A DNA stretch of 64,000 nt from Bacillus sp. EAC. GTDB taxonomy: Bacteria > Bacillota > Bacilli > Bacillales > Bacillaceae_G. The translations under genes and the position numbers were made by a program. Shown one piece after another: positions 37,630-45,986 of the stretch. Where the stretch lies: positions 124,001-188,000 of the forward strand of contig NZ_NCSY01000014.1 in the NCBI RefSeq assembly GCF_002156875.1, in the 5' to 3' direction. Within the stretch, counting starts at the first letter, position 1; every line of letters begins with the position of its first letter. The notes below the pieces were generated by a model. That model was not told where the DNA came from. It made no database searches and was given only the letters and a program-made list of their open reading frames with translations.

Positions 37630-38286
37630 ATGAAAAGGAATGAACTAGTATCGGAAATCGCAAATAGGATCTTAAGGTTAAACCTTACTCATCCTATTAG
37701 AGTCGGTGTTAGCGGAATAACAGCATCTGGCAAGACAACGCTTGCTAATGAACTCATGGAAGAACTTCGGGTTAGAAAGATAGATGTCGTTAGGACAAGC
37801 ATTGATAATTTCCATAATCCGAGAAATGTACGATATAGACAAGGGAAGGAATCAGCTATTGGTTATTACGAGGATGCCCACGACTACAATTCGTTTAAAC
37901 AGAAACTTTTAATTCCGTTAGGACCAGGGGGGAACCTTCAGTATCAACCGATCTCTTTAGATTTAGAAAAGGATGAATATATAAGTTCAGATTCAAAAGT
38001 AGCTAAAAGAGATTCGGTTTTTGTTATAGATGGTACGTTTCTTTTCAAAAAAGATTTAAGCAATCTATTTGATTATAAAATTCTTGTTAACACTGACTTT
38101 GATTTAGCAAGAAAAAGAGGTGCTAAAAGAGAAGAAGTGAATTTTGGTAGCTATGAAAAAGCTGAAGAAATGTTTCTAAATAGGTATCACGCTGCTTCTA
38201 AATTGTATTTAAATCAACATTTACCTCAACTAAAAGCGGATGTAATCATTAATAATGATGATTTAGATAATCCATATTTTGTTTAA
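37630..38286 (+). CDS. Uridine kinase-like P-loop protein
   Basis: This 218-residue protein has Walker A GITASGKTT at residues 29-37, TSIDNFHNPRNVRYRQGKES (the Asp and Phe typical of the uridine kinase / phosphoribulokinase group), DSVFVIDGTFLF as Walker B and a lid with ARKRGAKREEVNFG. It probably phosphorylates a nucleoside or related small molecule. AAGTGGGAG precedes the ATG. It is monocistronic. Confidence 0.85.
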   Translation: MKRNELVSEIANRILRLNLTHPIRVGVSGITASGKTTLANELMEELRVRKIDVVRTSIDNFHNPRNVRYRQGKESAIGYYEDAHDYNSFKQKLLIPLGPGGNLQYQPISLDLEKDEYISSDSKVAKRDSVFVIDGTFLFKKDLSNLFDYKILVNTDFDLARKRGAKREEVNFGSYEKAEEMFLNRYHAASKLYLNQHLPQLKADVIINNDDLDNPYFV

Positions 38287-38295
38287 AAGAAAATT

Positions 38296-38358
38296 CTTGT
38301 TCAACTAATGAATACAATAGTTCAACAAAAAAAGAGTTACCAAAAGTAACTCTTTTTT
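38296..38358 (+). repeat. Palindrome-terminator repeat fused to the uridine kinase terminator
   Basis: TTGTTCAACTAATGAATACA with AATAGTTCAAC is the damaged head at about 38297-38326. AAAAGAGTTAC-CAAAA-GTAACTC with TTTTTT at about 38328-38357 is a perfect intrinsic terminator. Here the repeat clearly supplies the terminator of the preceding gene. Confidence 0.8.
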
Positions 38359-38514
38359 ACACATATATAGTTAACTAATAAAAATATTTTGCAGACATTT
38401 TACAGTTTAACGACTGTTATAGGCCAAACCACATGATTAAAGTAAATGGAGGTATAGTAAAATAAGAAGATGTAATTCTTGAATTTGGTGGATTAGATAA
38501 AAAGGAGTGAGCAA

Positions 38515-38832
38515 ATGAAGATATATTTACTAGCTTTATCAATATTTCTTATAGGTGTATGTATTGTGATAGGAAGTTGGATTATCCCAAATTTAAAGCC
38601 TTAAACCGGAAGTGACAAAATCGACTGTTCAGGATCAACTACTTACACAGTCAGAATTAGGTAAATATTTAGGATTAAGTAAAATAGAAATTCTAAAATT
38701 AACTGAGTTACGCGATGGTGAGAATAGTTATACAAGTGAACTGCCACATATAAAAATCGATCTAAGTATGATTATCCAAAGCCAGCGATCGATAAATGGT
38801 TGTTAAGCGTGGAATTAACAACTATCGCTTAA
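38515..38832 (+). pseudogene. Membrane-anchored HTH protein with two frameshifts
   Basis: ATG 38515 follows AAAGGAG and starts MKIYLLALSIFLIGVCIVIG, a membrane anchor, ending at a TAA at about 38602. In the next frame the sequence continues KPEVTKSTVQDQLLTQSELG with the HTH core KYLGLSKIEILKLTE and SELPHIKI. A second shift near 38757 is needed to read SKYDYPKPAIDKWLLSVELT before TAA 38830. Joined, the pieces resemble Bacillus proteins with an N-terminal TM and an excisionase-like HTH ending Y-P-K-x-A-I-D-K-W-L. Two frameshifts make a true pseudogene more likely than a sequencing error. Confidence 0.75.
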
Positions 38833-39016
38833 CTATGTAAATAATGAATATAATTTATTCCAAGTAATGAAGTTTTCTAATTAAACTAATGCTGATTTAG
38901 TTAGAAATCAGTGTAGTTTCTAGGACAGCAATGTTTAATAAGCAGGATAATACAGATGAAAATAGAATCTATGATAATTAAACTCTTTTTTAATAATCTG
39001 TTTTTAGGAGTATTTT

Positions 39017-39313
39017 ATGAACATAACTTTAAGGCAATTAAGTAATAGTTTATTTAGAAATAGAATAAAAGAAATAGTGGTCATTCAGTTGCTATTGATG
39101 ATTCCGTTGATAGTTAATTTTATTGTAATATTGAATTCTAATAGTATAAATTATTTAAGCAATGGCATATTTGATATGATAATAGCGGTACATAACTTAC
39201 TTCTTTGTATTGAACAGTTTATTTTGAAAAAGAAGGGTATTGGTATTGTTTTTTTAATCCTAACAATTCTTTTTTTGAATTCAGGAATACAAAGTTTTAA
39301 TTTATACTTTTAA
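39017..39313 (+). CDS. Small membrane protein, paralogue of 40062-40361
   Basis: This 98-residue protein has three hydrophobic segments and the motif LLLCIEQFILKKKGIG before the last one. The protein at 40062-40361 has CLLSSLENKILKKKITN at the same place and similar size, and both begin with a short basic stretch containing N-x-L-F. TTTAGGAG stands before the ATG. Function is unknown. Confidence 0.7.
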   Translation: MNITLRQLSNSLFRNRIKEIVVIQLLLMIPLIVNFIVILNSNSINYLSNGIFDMIIAVHNLLLCIEQFILKKKGIGIVFLILTILFLNSGIQSFNLYF

Positions 39314-39350
39314 GGAAAATTAAGTAATATTGGTAGTGGTGATAGTTTTC

Positions 39351-39412
39351 ATTATTCAACTAACGCATGCATACATTAGTTGAGTAACAAGAACCACAAT
39401 TGTGGCTAATTA
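39351..39412 (+). repeat. Palindrome-terminator repeat, head plus hairpin
   Basis: ATTATTCAACTAACGCATGC followed by ATACATTAGTTG keeps both palindrome arms with a short insertion. AACCACAATTGTGGCT is the hairpin. The T-run is weak. It follows the small membrane protein gene by 40 bp. Confidence 0.75.
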
Positions 39413-39450
39413 AATTACAATTTACAATGATGAATAAATTGAAATAGAAA

Positions 39451-39483
39451 AAGACTGATTCTTAAATTTGAATCAGTCTTATT
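39451..39483 (-). terminator. Terminator of the 39505-39774 gene
   Basis: AAGACTGATTC at 39451-39461 pairs with GAATCAGTCTT at about 39470-39480. The A-run on the left gives the U tail on the minus strand. Confidence 0.85.
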
Positions 39484-39504
39484 ACTATTTTCTTCATTTA
39501 CATA

Positions 39505-39774
39505 TTAATACGGTGTAGGTAATGGAGTACCTGGTGGTCTCCACCAAGATTCTACAGTTTTCCAAGCAGTATTATAGTCGTAACCTTTTCCCATTAAATA
39601 TCCAATGGCAACTGCTTCTGTCATTGCATGTTGATAGCCAAGGTGTTGGGCTTCACGTAATCCATGACTAATAGCTGGATTTAATAATGTTAGAGTTTGT
39701 TGTGGAGATATTGCTTGCTGTGGATTTCGATAATAATCATCATAAGTATATGGATATTGGTTATAAAAGTTCAT
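39505..39774 (-). CDS. Small Tyr/Pro-rich protein of unknown function
   Basis: This 89-residue protein has a Tyr-rich N-terminus (MNFYNQYPYTYDDYYRNPQQ), a helical middle with LREAQHLGYQHAMTEAVAIG and a C-terminal AWKTVESWWRPPGTPLPTPY. The Y/P/Q composition recalls small coat-associated proteins, but nothing proves a spore role. AAAGGAGAG precedes the ATG. A terminator of its own follows. The upstream gap 39775-40061 holds a T-run and a tail-like fragment of the palindromic repeat near 39935-39965, but no gene. Confidence 0.7.
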   Translation of the reverse strand: MNFYNQYPYTYDDYYRNPQQAISPQQTLTLLNPAISHGLREAQHLGYQHAMTEAVAIGYLMGKGYDYNTAWKTVESWWRPPGTPLPTPY

Positions 39775-40061
39775 ATTTACTCTCCTTTCATTTATTTAAA
39801 GTAATTGTAATATGAAATTATGAGCTTTCGATTTTTAATATATGTAGATTTGGGTGTATGTGGAATAGGCTATTAGCACGTCTTCTACTTTTTTTAGGTA
39901 AAATAACTAAAAAGTGGTTCCACTTAACCCTTGGCTCGTTTTTTTATTGAAGTGACTGGAAATTAAGAAGTTTTAGAATTGGTAATTATTAGAGATAAAG
40001 TGTAAGAGAAACATATGTTAAAATGTAGTATAACTACAAGAAGATTTTTAGGGAGATTATT

Positions 40062-40361
40062 TTGAGAACAATTCAAAAAAGTTTTACTAATAGATTATTT
40101 AAAATCAGTATAAATCAAATAGAACTTACTAAAAGAATATTGACCTTTCCCATTTTCATCTATTTGGTTTATTCTTTTTGGACTGAAAACGAAAATCATA
40201 TTTTCCAAGGTTTGTTTTATCTTATATTTGCAACGATATGTTTGTTGAGTAGTCTTGAAAATAAAATTTTAAAAAAGAAAATAACAAATGATTTTGATGC
40301 TTGGTTGTTAGGTGGAATTTTGTTTTTTATTTTTGGAATACTTGAATTGTTCGGTTTTTAG
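40062..40361 (+). CDS. Small membrane protein, paralogue of 39017-39313
   Basis: This 99-residue protein starts at TTG after AGGGAG, has three hydrophobic segments and carries LLSSLENKILKKKITNDFDA before the last. It is alike in size and layout to the protein 750 bp upstream, so the two probably arose by duplication. No family is recognised. Confidence 0.7.
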   Translation: MRTIQKSFTNRLFKISINQIELTKRILTFPIFIYLVYSFWTENENHIFQGLFYLIFATICLLSSLENKILKKKITNDFDAWLLGGILFFIFGILELFGF

Positions 40362-40374
40362 TATTGTAGATCAA

Positions 40375-40408
40375 TAAAAAGAGGATCTCTTCGGAGACCC
40401 TTTTTTTA
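40375..40408. terminator. Terminator between convergent genes 40062 and 40416
   Basis: GAGGATCTC-TTCG-GAGACCC is a tetraloop hairpin with one mismatch, flanked by AAAAA on the left and TTTTTTT on the right, so it can work in both directions. Confidence 0.8.
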
Positions 40409-40415
40409 TTGCTGT

Positions 40416-41900
40416 TTAAGTCTGAAAAAATGTTCTTGGTAAGTTGTTGACTTCCCATGCAGCGTGTACTGCGGACTCGATTGCACCTTGAATCCAGCCG
40501 TGGGTAGATGAAGCATGCTCGCCAGCAAAATGTACTCTTCCTTCAGGTGTGGAAATATATGGAGACAGTTCCAGTGCCTGATAAGGTTTAAACATTGCGA
40601 ACGCGCCGCCAGAGAACTGATCACGAAGCCAACTATGCGTCGCCCCAGTTTGAAACTCGCTATATACCTTTTTACCATGAATGGTTGCCAAGTTATTCAA
40701 CGCATATTGCATCCGATCTTCATCTGCTAAACTGTCCCATGGAATCGCATCATCCTCCCATGTATAACTAGCCAAAATAACACCTGGTCCAGATGAACCC
40801 ACATCCCGGCTTGGATATTGAGTATACGTAATTGGGAGATCAGAGGATGTTTTTCCGCCATACATTTCATCGCTTTCCCAAAATCTATTTTTAAACTGGA
40901 TGCCGGTTTTGGTAGAACCCACATAGTGAAGCTCACGAATCGCCTTCCATTTCTCATGAGAAAAAGAAGTTACAGGTTCGACTTCGACAAATTGTAGGAC
41001 TGAAAATGGAATCGTAATAATCGCAAGATCACCAGTAGTTTGAAAAGACCCCAAGACATTATGCTCTGAATGTATGGTTACTTGGTTGTTATGCTGGACA
41101 ATTTTTTTTACCTTATGTCCGTAATGTATATCCGCTTCCAATTGAGGAGCAAATGCATTAGGAAGTTGATCGTTCCCACCAGTAATCTCATAGAATTGTA
41201 TATCGGGGGTTAAAAAGACTGCTAACTCACGTAATAGTTCAAGGAAAGCAAGCTCTGGAAATCCCTCTAAAGAAAGAATAACTTTTAGTATGTCTACGGC
41301 ACCTTGAGATAAGCTCAGTCCAAATGGATTATTTTTTAAATAAGACTCCATAGAGTATTTATCAAATTTTTCTACAATTACTGGCCAATTTTTTATAGGG
41401 TCTTGGTTAATAAAATCTGTGACTGGTTTTAATGCATATTGAAGCAATTGAATGGCAGATTTACCTCTTTCATGGGGGGCTACCAAAAAGCCCAAAATAT
41501 CTGGGTTCTGTTCATATTCGTATAATCGAGTTTTGATTCCTCTAAGATAGATGATGTCATTAGGGCTCGTGTTGATAAATGTATTAGTAGGTAGGTTGAA
41601 TTTTTTTACATATTCTAAAGTCAACAAATGAGTGTTTGGAAAACGCATTGCACCCGCCTCAAGATACTGCCCATTCCTAAATTCGGAACGCATCGTATAG
41701 ACCCTTCCACCCAATCTATCAGAACCTTCTAAAATTGTGACATCGTGTCCTGCTTGCTTAAGCAGTGAGGCGGAGACTAGTCCTGCCATACCTGCACCAA
41801 CAATGATGATTTTCTTTGGGATATCCGTCGGTTTAAGTCCATTTTTGATAATTGAAATCATTTGATCAGTTGATAGCTCAGGAGTGATGTAACTTGACAT
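40416..41900 (-). CDS. Flavin monoamine oxidase / L-amino-acid oxidase-like
   Basis: This 494-residue FAD enzyme has an N-terminal IIIVGAGMAGLVSASLLKQA (GxGxxG at about residues 34-39), then DVTILEGSDRLGGRVYTMRS. The C-terminal FAD motif is GRVHFAGEHASSTHGWIQGA. It oxidises an amine or amino acid to an imine with release of hydrogen peroxide; the substrate is unknown. No Sec or Tat signal is visible. AAAGGAGG stands before the ATG. It is single, with its own terminator. Confidence 0.9.
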   Translation of the reverse strand: MSSYITPELSTDQMISIIKNGLKPTDIPKKIIIVGAGMAGLVSASLLKQAGHDVTILEGSDRLGGRVYTMRSEFRNGQYLEAGAMRFPNTHLLTLEYVKKFNLPTNTFINTSPNDIIYLRGIKTRLYEYEQNPDILGFLVAPHERGKSAIQLLQYALKPVTDFINQDPIKNWPVIVEKFDKYSMESYLKNNPFGLSLSQGAVDILKVILSLEGFPELAFLELLRELAVFLTPDIQFYEITGGNDQLPNAFAPQLEADIHYGHKVKKIVQHNNQVTIHSEHNVLGSFQTTGDLAIITIPFSVLQFVEVEPVTSFSHEKWKAIRELHYVGSTKTGIQFKNRFWESDEMYGGKTSSDLPITYTQYPSRDVGSSGPGVILASYTWEDDAIPWDSLADEDRMQYALNNLATIHGKKVYSEFQTGATHSWLRDQFSGGAFAMFKPYQALELSPYISTPEGRVHFAGEHASSTHGWIQGAIESAVHAAWEVNNLPRTFFQT

Positions 41901-42278
41901 ACTTACCTCCTTTACAATGTTCTTAAGAAACTTTAATGAGCAGACAATAATATGGCTTATAGCTATCTTATTCAGCGCTAATGTACTTTTATGTTAAAAG
42001 GAACTGTTTATAGACTACAAACTCTTAAGTAGGTCCGATTTGGTTTTACTTAGTAAAAAAACTTGTTGAAAATCATTAATTATTTTGGCATCTCTTTTTC
42101 TAATTCTAAAAGAAATTAATGCTAAATTCTGTATTATAATAGGTAGTGATTTAAGTAAGAAAGTGAAGTTGCACAAAATTAGTAATTTTCTATTTAAATA
42201 ATATAGTAAACAATCAACAAATTCAGTCGATAATTCAATAATTATAAGAAAATCAAATAATGTTAGGAGAATGTTAAA
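41901..42278. other. Divergent intergenic region, nothing recognised
   Basis: This 378-bp AT-rich stretch lies between the amine oxidase and the alpha/beta hydrolase genes. Besides the two ribosome binding sites at its ends I see no frame, dyad or repeat. Confidence 0.5.
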
Positions 42279-43097
42279 ATGCCTAAGTGTTTAATTAATG
42301 ATTTGGAAGTTAACTTTGATGTAATCGGCAAAGGAAAACCAGTAATAATGATTCACGGTTTCACTCCAGATTCTAGATTGATGAAGGGATGTATGGAACC
42401 GATATTCGCTAAAAGAGAAGGCTATAAACGGATTTATTTTGACTTACCAGGAATGGGTGAAACAAAAGGAAGCAATTACATAAATGGCACAGATGATATG
42501 TTGAATTTCGTATTGGATTTTATTGATTCAGTTATACCTGACCAATCTTTCTTGTTAGTTGGTGAATCGTATGGTGGGTACTTATCGCGAGGAATTATTG
42601 CAAATAGAAAAGAAAAAGTTGAAGGAATAGCCTTTATTTGTCCAATGATCATTCCAGATATGGAGCAAAGGTCATTACCGGAGCATGTTGTACTAAGTGA
42701 AGAGAAGGAATTAATTGAACAGTTAAGTGAAGATGAGAAAACTGATTTTCGTTTGAACAATGTTGTATTAAATAAAAATACTTGGAATCGTTATACGAAA
42801 GAAGTGGTAAGTGGTTGCTCGATTGCTGATCAGAATTTCTTATCAAAAATAAGGAATAATTATGGTTTCACATTTGAAATAGACAAAATAACATTTGAAC
42901 AACCGAGTGTTTTTCTATTAGGATTACAAGATTCAGTTGTTGGATATAAAGATGCGTTTAGACTAATGGACAAATTTCCACGTGCTACTTTTGCAGTATT
43001 AGATAAAGCAGGTCATAATCTACAAATTGAGCAAGATGGTTTATTCAACACACTTGTAAATGAATGGTTGGACAGAGTATTAGAGTTAAATGATTAA
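42279..43097 (+). CDS. Alpha/beta hydrolase
   Basis: This 272-residue protein has the oxyanion-hole motif VIMIHGFTPDSR at about residues 22-33, the nucleophile elbow GESYGG with Ser 97, an acid in FLLGLQDSVVGY, and the catalytic His in KAGHNLQIEQ. It is a soluble esterase or lyase-like enzyme of unknown substrate. TTAGGAG precedes the ATG. The following DUF3885 gene is 93 bp downstream on the same strand. Confidence 0.92.
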   Translation: MPKCLINDLEVNFDVIGKGKPVIMIHGFTPDSRLMKGCMEPIFAKREGYKRIYFDLPGMGETKGSNYINGTDDMLNFVLDFIDSVIPDQSFLLVGESYGGYLSRGIIANRKEKVEGIAFICPMIIPDMEQRSLPEHVVLSEEKELIEQLSEDEKTDFRLNNVVLNKNTWNRYTKEVVSGCSIADQNFLSKIRNNYGFTFEIDKITFEQPSVFLLGLQDSVVGYKDAFRLMDKFPRATFAVLDKAGHNLQIEQDGLFNTLVNEWLDRVLELND

Positions 43098-43190
43098 GTT
43101 AGTGATATTTATGCAAAGCTAGTTAATTGAAGAAATCTAGTTTTTCATTGACTCTTATTTTAAGGATTATATGAAAGTGAGAATAATTAA

Positions 43191-43859
43191 ATGAACTTAA
43201 AAGACTATCTCAATGATAGATTTCCTGCAGTCGAATTAATTCCGAGTGTTTATTACCAGTGGGAAATTGGCATTCACTTTACACTTGGAGGGAATATCTA
43301 TCAGTTCATTAAAAAAGATGAATTAAATTATGATAGGTTTCGACTTGTTTATGGACAAACTTTAACGATCTTTAATGAGTTATTTGAGAAGGACGATGAC
43401 TTGTTCATTGTGACTAACATGTACAAGCACAAAACAAATGAAAAACATATTAGAAAACTCAAAGTATACAAACCTTTTATTAAGCGAAAAAGTGATTTGA
43501 ACAGAATACAGGTGAAAACCTATCCGTATCCATTTGAGTTAGATGAAGCAGAAACTTATGAAATGCAACAATTTTCTTTGCTGTGTAAACGAGAAGACTT
43601 CCGTGTTCAAGAATTACTTAAAGCTGCGTGTAATGAAGATTTTCCATTAAATCCAAAGTTAGGTGGTTACTCAATAGATTATCCGGATGTGTTTTTTGTA
43701 AATATTTCAAAAGACATTATTTTTTTCATCTACGACGACCGAGGCTGTGAGGTTATTGCCCGTGAAGCAGACAAAATACTTCCAATTTATGAGAAATACT
43801 ATAATTGGGTAGAAGAAGTTGATCGGAAACGGATTGAAAATGGATTAAGAGTAAGATAA
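43191..43859 (+). CDS. DUF3885 domain-containing protein
   Basis: This 222-residue soluble protein matches the DUF3885 layout: an N-terminal YYQWEIGIHFTLGG, the FELFEKDDDLFIVTNMYKHK-type middle (here beginning FNELFEKDDD), and a C-terminal VFFVNISKDIIFFIYDDRGC with DRKRIENGL at the end. Paralogues occur in clusters in Bacillus and are suspected immunity-type proteins, which is not established. A weak AAAGTGAG precedes the ATG. Confidence 0.82.
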   Translation: MNLKDYLNDRFPAVELIPSVYYQWEIGIHFTLGGNIYQFIKKDELNYDRFRLVYGQTLTIFNELFEKDDDLFIVTNMYKHKTNEKHIRKLKVYKPFIKRKSDLNRIQVKTYPYPFELDEAETYEMQQFSLLCKREDFRVQELLKAACNEDFPLNPKLGGYSIDYPDVFFVNISKDIIFFIYDDRGCEVIAREADKILPIYEKYYNWVEEVDRKRIENGLRVR

Positions 43860-43977
43860 GTCATTATTTACATACTTAAGGTTGCAACACTCCTTTGCTT
43901 GCTAGAAAACTAATTTATTTTGTATAAACTGGTCATTAATTACACAACATATGAAAAAACGAAATAAGGTGATCAGT

Positions 43978-44160
43978 TTGGGTGAAGAATTCACTGTTGG
44001 AAAAGACTATGAACATGCTTCGATAAAGGATGTTTTGCATGATTTAGGCTTTCAAGAAGATGGTCGATCATATTCAAAGGATGGTAAACGATATAAATAC
44101 GGGGGCATTGATAAATATCAGAGCTATGTTTTTTCAGTTACGATGAATCCTTTAAAATAA
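43978..44160 (+). CDS. Small protein of unknown function
   Basis: This 60-residue soluble protein (from TTG 43978, with AAGGTGAT six bases upstream; an ATG at 43951 in the same frame lacks a site) contains SIKDVLHDLGFQEDGRSYSK and KYGGIDKYQSYVFSVTM. It resembles no family I know. It is followed by a strong terminator. Confidence 0.6.
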   Translation: MGEEFTVGKDYEHASIKDVLHDLGFQEDGRSYSKDGKRYKYGGIDKYQSYVFSVTMNPLK

Positions 44161-44193
44161 TGAAAAAGTAATTTATTAAATCAGATGAAAGCA

Positions 44194-44232
44194 AAAAGAA
44201 GCATAACCTTTAAAAAGGTTATGCTTCTTTTA
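44194..44232. terminator. Bidirectional terminator before dsdA
   Basis: AAAAGAAGCATAACCTT at about 44194-44210 pairs with AAGGTTATGCTTCTTTT at 44215-44231. The symmetrical A and T flanks serve both the small gene and the convergent D-serine ammonia-lyase gene. Confidence 0.9.
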
Positions 44233-44240
44233 TAATAAAA

Positions 44241-45587
44241 TCATTGTTTATCTAATGCTAATTTCAATCCATTTTGATAATACTGGTTCATCTCTTCTTC
44301 AGGAACCATACTTCCACCTGTTCCCCAAACAATATGTGTTGCTTTTTTCTTCAATTGTTCTAAATCTTGATTGGTTCCCTCTTTCCCTAATATAATCGGT
44401 CCAATCATTCCTGCTAGCGCAGATGGCTCAAGTTTTATTCCTTCTGTATCGACTAGTTCTTTCAATAATAGATACAAGTGTTCATCGCTAACTGTATAAT
44501 TTCCACTTAAGAAAGGTTCAATCGTTTTTCCGACAAATCCAGAAGGTCTCCCTACTGCAAGTCCGTCGGCGTCAGTAATATTATCAATGCCTACATCTTG
44601 AACTGAAATTTTATCATGGAGACCTGTCATTAAACCGAGTAACATGCAAGGTGAGTGGGTTGGTTCTGCAAAGAAACAGTGAACATTGTCTTGGAACATT
44701 AATTTTAATCCAAATGCAACTCCACCGGGACCACCGCCTACACCACATGGAAGGTAGACAAATAAAGGGTGGGCTTCATCCACTGATATGTTTAACTCAT
44801 CTAATTGTGTTTTAAGTCGGATTGCTGCTACAGCGTATCCTAAAAAGAGGTCATGTGAATTTTCATCATCAACAAAATAACAAGTAGGGTCAGCGTCTGC
44901 TTGACTTCGACCTTCTTCTACAGCTTTGCTATAATCTGCCTCATATTCGATTACTTCAACATTTTTGCTTCTAAGTAAGTCTTTTTTCCATTGTTTTGCA
45001 TCAGCCGACATATGTACTGTTACTTTAAAACCTAACTTTGCACTTATGATTCCTATACTAAGTCCTAAATTACCAGTCGATCCAACTGCGATTGAATAGT
45101 TTGAAAAGAAGTTTTGGAACTTTTCACTAGCTAATATGGAATAATCATCATCCTTAGATAACAGTTGATGCTGAAAAGCTAGTTCTTCTGCATGCTTGAG
45201 CACTTCATAAATCCCGCCTCTAGCTTTAATTGAACCTGAAATAGGCAGATGACTATCACATTTAAGTAATAATTCACCTAAGATTGGCTGTTGATATGCT
45301 ACTTCTAACGACTTTTTCATTGAAGGAATTCTGACTAAAGGTGATTCAATGATGCCATTTGTCTTCTTTGTTTCAGGGAAGACACTTGCAATATATGGTG
45401 CAAATCGATTTAATCGATCTTCAGCATCTTTAACATCCGCAAGTGTAAGAGCAGATTTCTTAATTCCTTTTTGAAATGCTTCAAGTTTTGGATTTATCCA
45501 AAAAACTTCCTCTAACGAAATGATCTTGTTTAGTGAAGGTAATTGGTCTTTCAGGTTTTGTAGTTCGACTATTTCAATCGGCTTCAT
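44241..45587 (-). CDS. dsdA: D-serine ammonia-lyase
   Basis: This 448-residue PLP enzyme has the usual length of DsdA. The internal aldimine Lys is in [17 protein letters not shown]; the phosphate-binding [27 protein letters not shown] and the glycine-rich [19 protein letters not shown] are present. It deaminates D-serine to pyruvate and ammonia and protects against or feeds on this amino acid. No dsdC or dsdX partner is adjacent. AGGAGG precedes the ATG. Confidence 0.95.
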   Translation of the reverse strand: MKPIEIVELQNLKDQLPSLNKIISLEEVFWINPKLEAFQKGIKKSALTLADVKDAEDRLNRFAPYIASVFPETKKTNGIIESPLVRIPSMKKSLEVAYQQPILGELLLKCDSHLPISGSIKARGGIYEVLKHAEELAFQHQLLSKDDDYSILASEKFQNFFSNYSIAVGSTGNLGLSIGIISAKLGFKVTVHMSADAKQWKKDLLRSKNVEVIEYEADYSKAVEEGRSQADADPTCYFVDDENSHDLFLGYAVAAIRLKTQLDELNISVDEAHPLFVYLPCGVGGGPGGVAFGLKLMFQDNVHCFFAEPTHSPCMLLGLMTGLHDKISVQDVGIDNITDADGLAVGRPSGFVGKTIEPFLSGNYTVSDEHLYLLLKELVDTEGIKLEPSALAGMIGPIILGKEGTNQDLEQLKKKATHIVWGTGGSMVPEEEMNQYYQNGLKLALDKQ

Positions 45588-45986
45588 TTAATCCTCCTAT
45601 GTAGCTTGTGGTTAGTTGTCTGTACAATGTATTCATTTTTAATAGTAATTTACCTTTTCATATAAATCAAAATTCTGTCATTCAATTTAAATTGGAATAA
45701 AAACATCCATTTACTACCAATTATACAGTTAGTTAGCTTGAAAATTAAAAGAGTTATATCCAATTGCCCCATTAAAACGGAGGAAATCTGTCGGATAAAG
45801 AAGTATTTTATTGGAATTACTGATAAAACTGGAAGTCATAACCCCCATTGACCCTAAATTGAATTTTTTAAATAATATTAAGTGAACGTTAGTTTTTCAT
45901 TAGAATTATTAAAAAAAGTTAACACTATTGAAAATGTGATTTTAATAGAATTCCATTTTCGTAGTGATTAAACTGGGAGGAAGAAG
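45588..45986. other. Intergenic region upstream of the subtilase
   Basis: This 399-bp AT-rich divergent region lies between dsdA and the subtilase gene. GGAGG before the subtilase ATG is the only clear signal; no open frame or repeat is seen. Confidence 0.5.
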
